Source: Collybiopsis luxurians FD-317 M1 (Eukaryota; Basidiomycota; Agaricomycetes; Agaricales; Omphalotaceae). Taken from it: a DNA stretch of 64,000 nucleotides. Under the pieces are notes generated by a model, which was not told the DNA's origin, did no database searches, and worked only from the letters and a program-made list of their open reading frames with translations. Below are positions 58,696 to 64,000 of the stretch, one piece after another. Where the stretch lies: the NCBI GenBank assembly GCA_000827265.1, contig KN834793.1:75753-139752 (forward strand), in the 5' to 3' direction. Both the position numbers and the translations under genes were made by a program. Numbering within the stretch: the first letter of the stretch is position 1; each line of letters opens with the position of its first letter.

Positions 58696-60161
58696 CGTAA
58701 AGACCTTGTTGAGCTAGGTTTTTTGTTGCTAGGCTCGAAGGAGATTCCCAAACGGCGGCGGGATGGGCAGAACACGGGAGGAATGGACAACAGTGAGGTG
58801 GACTATAAGGAATCAATTATCGTAACGATCACAACACGTTGCCTGTCCTGACATACTGAGGTGATATGCTGCAAATGTGACCGATCTCGAGTTCGTCAGA
58901 CGTCTGAGAACCCGCCCCAGCGAATCCATCATGGGAAATGATGAAAACGGGCTTTTCGGTGCTTACAGCCTTTGGCTGCCGAAAGTCAAGACCGGTTGAC
59001 AAGGAAAACGAAGCTCAGGAGTCGGAGTCGAAAAACAGCCAATCGAAATGTATTGTAGTTTCTCACCGAAAATGTAAGCATGTTCAGGAACAATGAGACT
59101 AAGTTGTAAGAATCCAGCGCGCGGGGAGGCAGAACGTACCCTCAGATGATAGGATTGGTGGGTTTTGGGCGCAGAAGTGCGGAGCTTATCCAAGAGGCTA
59201 TCTGCTGTAACGTTGTACACTGACGATCAGATCAGATAGCTGTGTAACAACTTGAGTCGTCTTCGATCAAACTGTCCTGGTGCCGATAGTGAAAAAAAAA
59301 TAATAATAAAATAATTTGTACATTGGAATGATTGTGGCTGGAGATGTAAGTATGCAGTTTAGCATGAGATATGGCACCTATCATGATGTAGCACAATTGT
59401 TTTCGTGAAGTTTCGATGGTTTCTACACGAGTGTGCGGAATTAGGTAGCCTGATCACCTCATCCTAATCGGCGCGGACACCTCGCTGATTAAACCGCTAG
59501 ATGAATCTGACTCGAAGGATCACCCAGAGATCAGCAAGGCAAGCGAAACTTAGTGTTTGGTTCATGTGAGCGAAGAAGCCACATATCTTTGATACTCTAA
59601 ACTTTGAGATCTTGAGATCCCGAATATTCAATACTCAGTGCCTGGAATCTTCGTGGAGACGCTTTGTAATGAGAGTATTATGATAAAGGGTATGCTACAC
59701 ATCCCGTGGGTGGAAAATACCAATACTCCTGAACCGAATTGAATAATGATGAGGTAGAGGCTCAACTTGGTTACTTTGGCATTCTTCCTCGGTTTCCAGG
59801 CTGGGGACGTGTCAGTCGGGATTTTGCGCAAAAATTAAAGGTGTGTGCTCTTCGAAGGCATCACGTAAATCCTATAGAGAAGAGATTAAATGGACTCAGC
59901 AATTCCCAGCGCCCATTCCTCGAACTCGATGTGAGGGCAATCACATTCTCAAACTTGTTCCTTCACCTCTCAATCAACGACACTAAGGATTGACAATTTG
60001 ATGTCAGGTGTAGCCTCAATCTAGCTATATTTCCCTTCTCCTTCAAAAAGCATACAGCGGTGTATCACATGAGGCAAGGCTTTGGCCAAATTACAAAAAC
60101 AGGGATCAAGCCCTCTTGCGACCAGTTCCATCTATTGTCCTAGTCGCAACGCTTTCGAAGA
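58696..60161. other. Divergent intergenic region
   Basis: This is the promoter region between the MFS gene (minus) and the second seven-TM gene (plus). The final roughly 450 bases resemble the 5' flank of paralog 1. A minus-strand frame at 58963-59220 has no recognisable domain. Confidence 0.5.
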
Positions 60162-61989
60162 ATGGCTTCCAAAGATATAGACTACAATGTCCTATTCATC
60201 GTCGCGGGTTGGATTGAGGTTTGTTCAGCCTTCTTTTCCGATGACTCCCCTATGCCAATCGACTTTTCCATATACTTGTATCTCACTTTTCTAGGCTGTC
60301 GCATACGGTAAGAGAAGCTTTGTTATGGAGATTTTTACTGCCTCTTCCTGCTCAATATTTGTCGATAAAACTGCTGTGACTTTGATTCAGTCATTCAAAG
60401 GCATTCGATCTGGCTTTTGTTCATATGGGGAATTCTGCTACAGCAGCGATGCTGTTGAGAGCTTTTCTCCCTCTGCTGTGGTAGTTCTATAGACAATATT
60501 AGGTGCATGGTCCGAAACCGGATAATTTTTGGAACCCGGCGCTCAGATCGTGGATCATCATGATGCCGTGTAATAGAACTTCTTGATTCCTTCGATGCAT
60601 AATCATTGCATATACTAACAGCCATCCGATCACCTTGCTTATTTATTGCTTACTGTCTCTAGGATTTCTCTTTTGCATTTACTGCATCACATTGTACTTT
60701 ACCTTTGGTGGAGGTGTGTAGATTCTTTCAGATCTCGTATCATGCTGAGTCTTGGCCCCTCTCATGTTTTGTGTTTGACAGCCCGTAGATCCCATGATAG
60801 CCATTCCAAAATCCTGCTCGGAATTTCGACTTCTATGTTCTTGATTGCTACGGTTCACGCTTGTCTAGGCTGTTACCGTCTTGTCGCAGCCTATGTCTTC
60901 AATGGCACAAACCCAAGAGGCGGGCCAGCAGGATATTTGGGCAATCTTGGTCATTGGGATGCAATTTTCTATGGTAACAGCCTTGGTATCTTCCTGTTGC
61001 GGGCTGAACTGAACGTTCCAATTTTCAGAGACCCTCTATTCTACTCAGGAAATATTGGGAGGAGCAGCTGCAGTAAGTGGTCATCATCTACTCCATTAGC
61101 TCAGCTTTCTCAAGTAACTGGCCTCCCGAAATCAGATCTACCGAACTTGGGTCTTGTGGAACAAGCAGTTCAAGATTGTAGCTCTCCCTATTGTTTTGCT
61201 CATCCTGACCATTAGTAAGTAAGATTAATCATTCACTGACGTGCAATGCTCATCAGTGGCCATGCATTCAAACAATGAATCGATCTGACTAGTTTTCGGC
61301 TATTGGACCGACGCCTTATTTACCAAACCGGGAACGCTCGAAGGCAATTTGCATGATCTCTTACAGCTTGATGCTTGGATTCGTACATTCTATGCTGTTG
61401 CTGTCGTTCAAAACATTCTTACGACAAGCTTGATGATTTATGCTATTTATCGCAACTATCGTAACACCGTCGGAGCCAAAGTTCGATCGTAAGTCATGCA
61501 TTTAATCTGAACCTTCCCACTTACAACTAATTTTGTATTCAAATGGATTTTAGCTTTGGAGGTATACGTATGACTTGGTTGATGCGGACCATGATCGAGG
61601 CTGCGGCGCTTCAGCTGCTGATTGAACTTCTTCTCCTCATACTCTTCTTAATCGGAACGAGTGAGTCTCGCAAGGTTTGGCTTTTCTGTTCTTGATCTAA
61701 CCGTCCCATAGATGTTCAGTATATCTTCCTTGATGCTGTTGTCCCCGTTATTGGGATCACATTCAACGCCATGACCATTTCTTACCGCATGAGGCTGTTG
61801 ACTGAGCGCCATGGAGATAGCATGTGGTCATTCAAAGGGGCTCAGCAAAGCAGTACTCAATTGCCATCGAGAAGTGAACGTTCACAAGCCACCCGTGTTG
61901 GTGTGGATGTTGACGTGATTGAGCTATCCGGGACCAGTTCGGTCTACCGTACTGGAAAGGGAAAGGATGAGAGCTTCGGCGAGGTTTGA
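60162..61989 (+). CDS. Multi-pass (about seven TM) membrane protein, paralog 2
   Basis: This is the close paralog of the gene at 53869-55389. It starts at ATG 60162 (MASKDIDYNVLFIVAGWIE) and keeps the family patches ARRSHDSHSKILLGI, TLYSTQEILGGAAA, YRTWVLWNKQ and FLDAVVPVIGITFNAMTISY. The C-terminal cytoplasmic tail is about eight residues longer around QQSSTQLPSRSE. Its second intron (60308-60662) is 355 nt, against 50 nt in paralog 1, because of extra sequence inserted in the intron. The frame is otherwise intact, so it is probably expressed. The function is unknown. Confidence 0.78.
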
Positions 61990-62889
61990 TCAAGGGATAT
62001 GCAAACGGTCTTGGGTTAATCCTCGAGTTTGTCTATTTAATTCTAGGCACTGAACTCTTGTAGTTTATAGTATTTACTTCATTACTCGCCACATGATGGT
62101 GGTTTTGGCTCTGTTGATATTTGAGTAATGGCACATGCTTCATTATATTTACGTACTCCTAAGCCACTCCTTGAAACCTAATGTGTGTATACTCATTGTT
62201 CTGAGTCCGGCCTCTACTCTCTTCAATCCTTCGCTACTACCATTGCCTGTCAGCATTGGCCTGTGTCTATGAAATTTCTCCATGTTAGGTATTGGACACT
62301 AGGCCCACTTGACATACTCTGATATTTAATGCTAAGGTAGAGACAAACAAACCCATCTGGCCCCTTGTGGCAGTTTCTACGGACCACGGAATGATGGACG
62401 GTAGTTTTTTGTAGGCCAATGTTTTGTTCCTTTGATATCTCTACTCTACTTGACTTTTCCCAGATCTGTGTAAAAAAACAAGCAAAAAATCTCTCAGACC
62501 GTCTCCAAAAATCTTGGGTTGCGCTGGTTTTCTTCCCAAAAACTTTCAATGAAAGTTGAAGGGGTCAAGGACTAGTTCCAATTTTACTACATCAGGATCT
62601 GTCAAATTACAGGTAAGTATACTCCAGGTAACAATAGATATAGAAAGTTTAATTACAAATATTGATAATGAAAATCAATAAGATGTCAAGTAATTTCTGC
62701 ATGCCAATAGAACTTAATGACATCTCTACTTGCGCGCTGCTCAACAACACCTACACTACCACAAAGCCCAAAATTCTAACTTGGCACTCCAATAGATGTA
62801 GTAAAACTGGAACTAGAATCCACTGAACTTTTACAGAAAAAAAAAGTATATTCTAAAAAGTTGTTGGCACAAGTTGGATAGAAGCAGAG
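61990..62889. other. Intergenic, repeat-like region
   Basis: The first roughly 290 bases are the 3' flank shared with paralog 1. No gene follows. A 22-base inverted repeat (62571-62593 with 62795-62816) suggests a small foldback or MITE remnant. Confidence 0.4.
62571..62816. repeat. 22-bp inverted repeat, one mismatch
   Basis: CTAGTTCCAATTTTACTACATC is found again as its reverse complement, with one change, about 200 bases downstream. No coding remnant lies between the arms. Confidence 0.55.
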
Positions 62890-63480
62890 ATGCTAAGTGA
62901 AAAAGTATCGGCGTGCAAAAGACTGCATCTTATCAGTGTGGTTCACGGGAACATTGGAAGTCCCCTTCCTGACTTTGGTGAGGGAGAACCGAGCCGTCAA
63001 TTTGTTAGTATGATTGCCAGACTGACAACTCTTGAAGTAGATTTTGAGGAGATTTTACCAATTGTCAAAGAAATTTGTTGGAGATCTCTTTGATCGGTTA
63101 AATTATGTATTTCCTCGAACGACGATATGTTTCTCACTTTTCTATCGATTTATTCTGGTACCAATTCTCAGGCACGGGTAAGACAACCGCTATCATCGCT
63201 GTGTTCCAAAAATATTTTTTTCTGCAGAATCAAACCACCTGGACGCCGTTTCCATATCTCTTCAATCAGTGATCAGGATGATGCCAAGGAGATCCCCCAA
63301 GCTATGCACGGCCTCATTTCAGTGACGGTGAGATAAGATATTTCCATAGCCCTCTTCAAGCTTATCCTGTCGATTGCATCATTTTACGGATTTATGCCAC
63401 TCTGAAAGAATGAAAAGATTGACGACATCAATACAAGAATGAGGATTTTACTTCTGCCGACTTCAACGACCAGTACTATG
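62890..63480 (+). pseudogene. Possible P-loop NTPase/helicase fragment
   Basis: A Walker-A-like SGTGKTTAIIAVF can be read at 63168-63206, directly after a CAG that could be an acceptor. Its frame is open for about 30 codons before a stop. An upstream frame (62890-63093, MLSEKVSACKRLHL...) might be an earlier exon. GTGKTT followed by a small hydrophobic helix is the pattern of superfamily-1 helicases such as UPF1-like proteins, which are often duplicated in agaricomycetes, but no further helicase motif is found. It is probably a decayed fragment, and the call is tentative. Confidence 0.3.
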
Positions 63481-63621
63481 AGCTTCATCACAGTAAAAAT
63501 CTTGAAGCTAGCTGGGTCAGGTAAAGGCAAACACTGCGGTGGACTGGGAATTTTACAGTAGAAATAATTACTGTGATTAAATATGGCTAATAATATCCTT
63601 TGCCTGAAAAAGTTTCTGAAA

Positions 63622-63862
63622 ACAGTCCCCTTTTTTGCATGTAAAATAGATGGTAAAATATAATGGCATCATTTATTGTTTTCTCCTGTAATGAGTTTTC
63701 TTCTACAATGAATGAAACCTATTGCCCGGGAATGTTTCAGCCCAGTTTTGGATCAGTTTCTGGGCAATAGGTTTCACTTGCCGTAACAGAAAACTCATTA
63801 CAGGAGAAAAAGATAAATGATACCATTATATCTTACGATATATTTTACATGCAAAAAAGTGG
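63622..63862. mobile_element. Long hairpin element (MITE-like)
   Basis: Two arms of about 105 bases (63622-63728 and 63756-63862) are imperfect reverse complements separated by a short loop. Shared blocks include TTTTTTGCATGTAAAATA near the ends, TTTTCTCCTGTAATGAGTTT in the middle and GAAACCTATTGCCC next to the loop. There is no coding capacity. The shape fits a non-autonomous foldback/MITE element; target-site duplications are not clear. Confidence 0.7.
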
Positions 63863-64000
63863 ACTACTGTACCATTTCGAGCACTTAGTAAGTCATGGAT
63901 CACGGTAATGCCTCGTGGACCGAAAGGTCACGCTTTGTCATATGTCTCAACTAATTTTTACAAAAAAGACCAAATTTCGGCGGTGCTCATGGACACTGAA

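Overview
The window reads as nuclear DNA of a filamentous basidiomycete, most likely an agaricomycete. Genes are split by many short introns of about 48-70 nt with GT-AG and occasionally GC-AG ends. It carries a mitochondrial ATP synthase subunit gene (ATP4), an HSF-type transcription factor, F-box/leucine-rich paralogs, a tannase-family esterase, P450s and small families of multi-pass membrane proteins. The species cannot be named from sequence alone. Exon models were built by hand from splice signals and reading phase. For most genes the exon lengths sum to a multiple of three with one open frame, and these are the most reliable calls.

Layout. 1-6 kb: a partial MFS transporter running off the left edge and an HSF-domain regulator, both minus. 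6-12 kb: gene-poor. 12-12.9 kb: a small coiled-coil protein. 13-17.6 kb: two degraded copies of one short-chain dehydrogenase. 18.5-20.8 kb: a large inverted duplication with two intact DJ-1/PfpI (isonitrile-hydratase-like) genes facing each other. 20.9-24.6 kb: ATP4 and a signal-peptide/single-TM protein. 25.3-29.4 kb: two tandem F-box genes. 30.4-33.3 kb: a vezatin-like membrane protein. 33.9-35.7 kb: a secreted tannase/feruloyl esterase-like enzyme.

37.5-58.7 kb is the most interesting part and looks like an undescribed biosynthetic gene cluster. It holds, in order, a cytochrome P450, a two-domain rhodanese sulfurtransferase, a DMATS-type aromatic prenyltransferase, an isocyanide synthase fused to a TauD-type Fe(II)/2-oxoglutarate dioxygenase, a second P450 of the same family divergent from the isocyanide synthase, and an MCT-like MFS transporter. 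The transporter lies between two duplicated seven-TM-like proteins. Inferred chemistry: the synthase turns the amino group of an aromatic amino acid into an isonitrile, the fused dioxygenase oxidises or decarboxylates it, the prenyltransferase adds a dimethylallyl group, and the P450s oxidise further. The rhodanese could add sulfur to give an isothiocyanate. The isonitrile-hydratase-like pair about 17 kb away could serve self-protection, but is not shown to belong to the cluster.

59-64 kb: the second seven-TM paralog, then repeat-rich DNA with a possible P-loop NTPase remnant and a long hairpin (MITE-like) element. Local duplication recurs throughout: F-box pair, SDR pair, DJ-1 palindrome, P450 pair and seven-TM pair.
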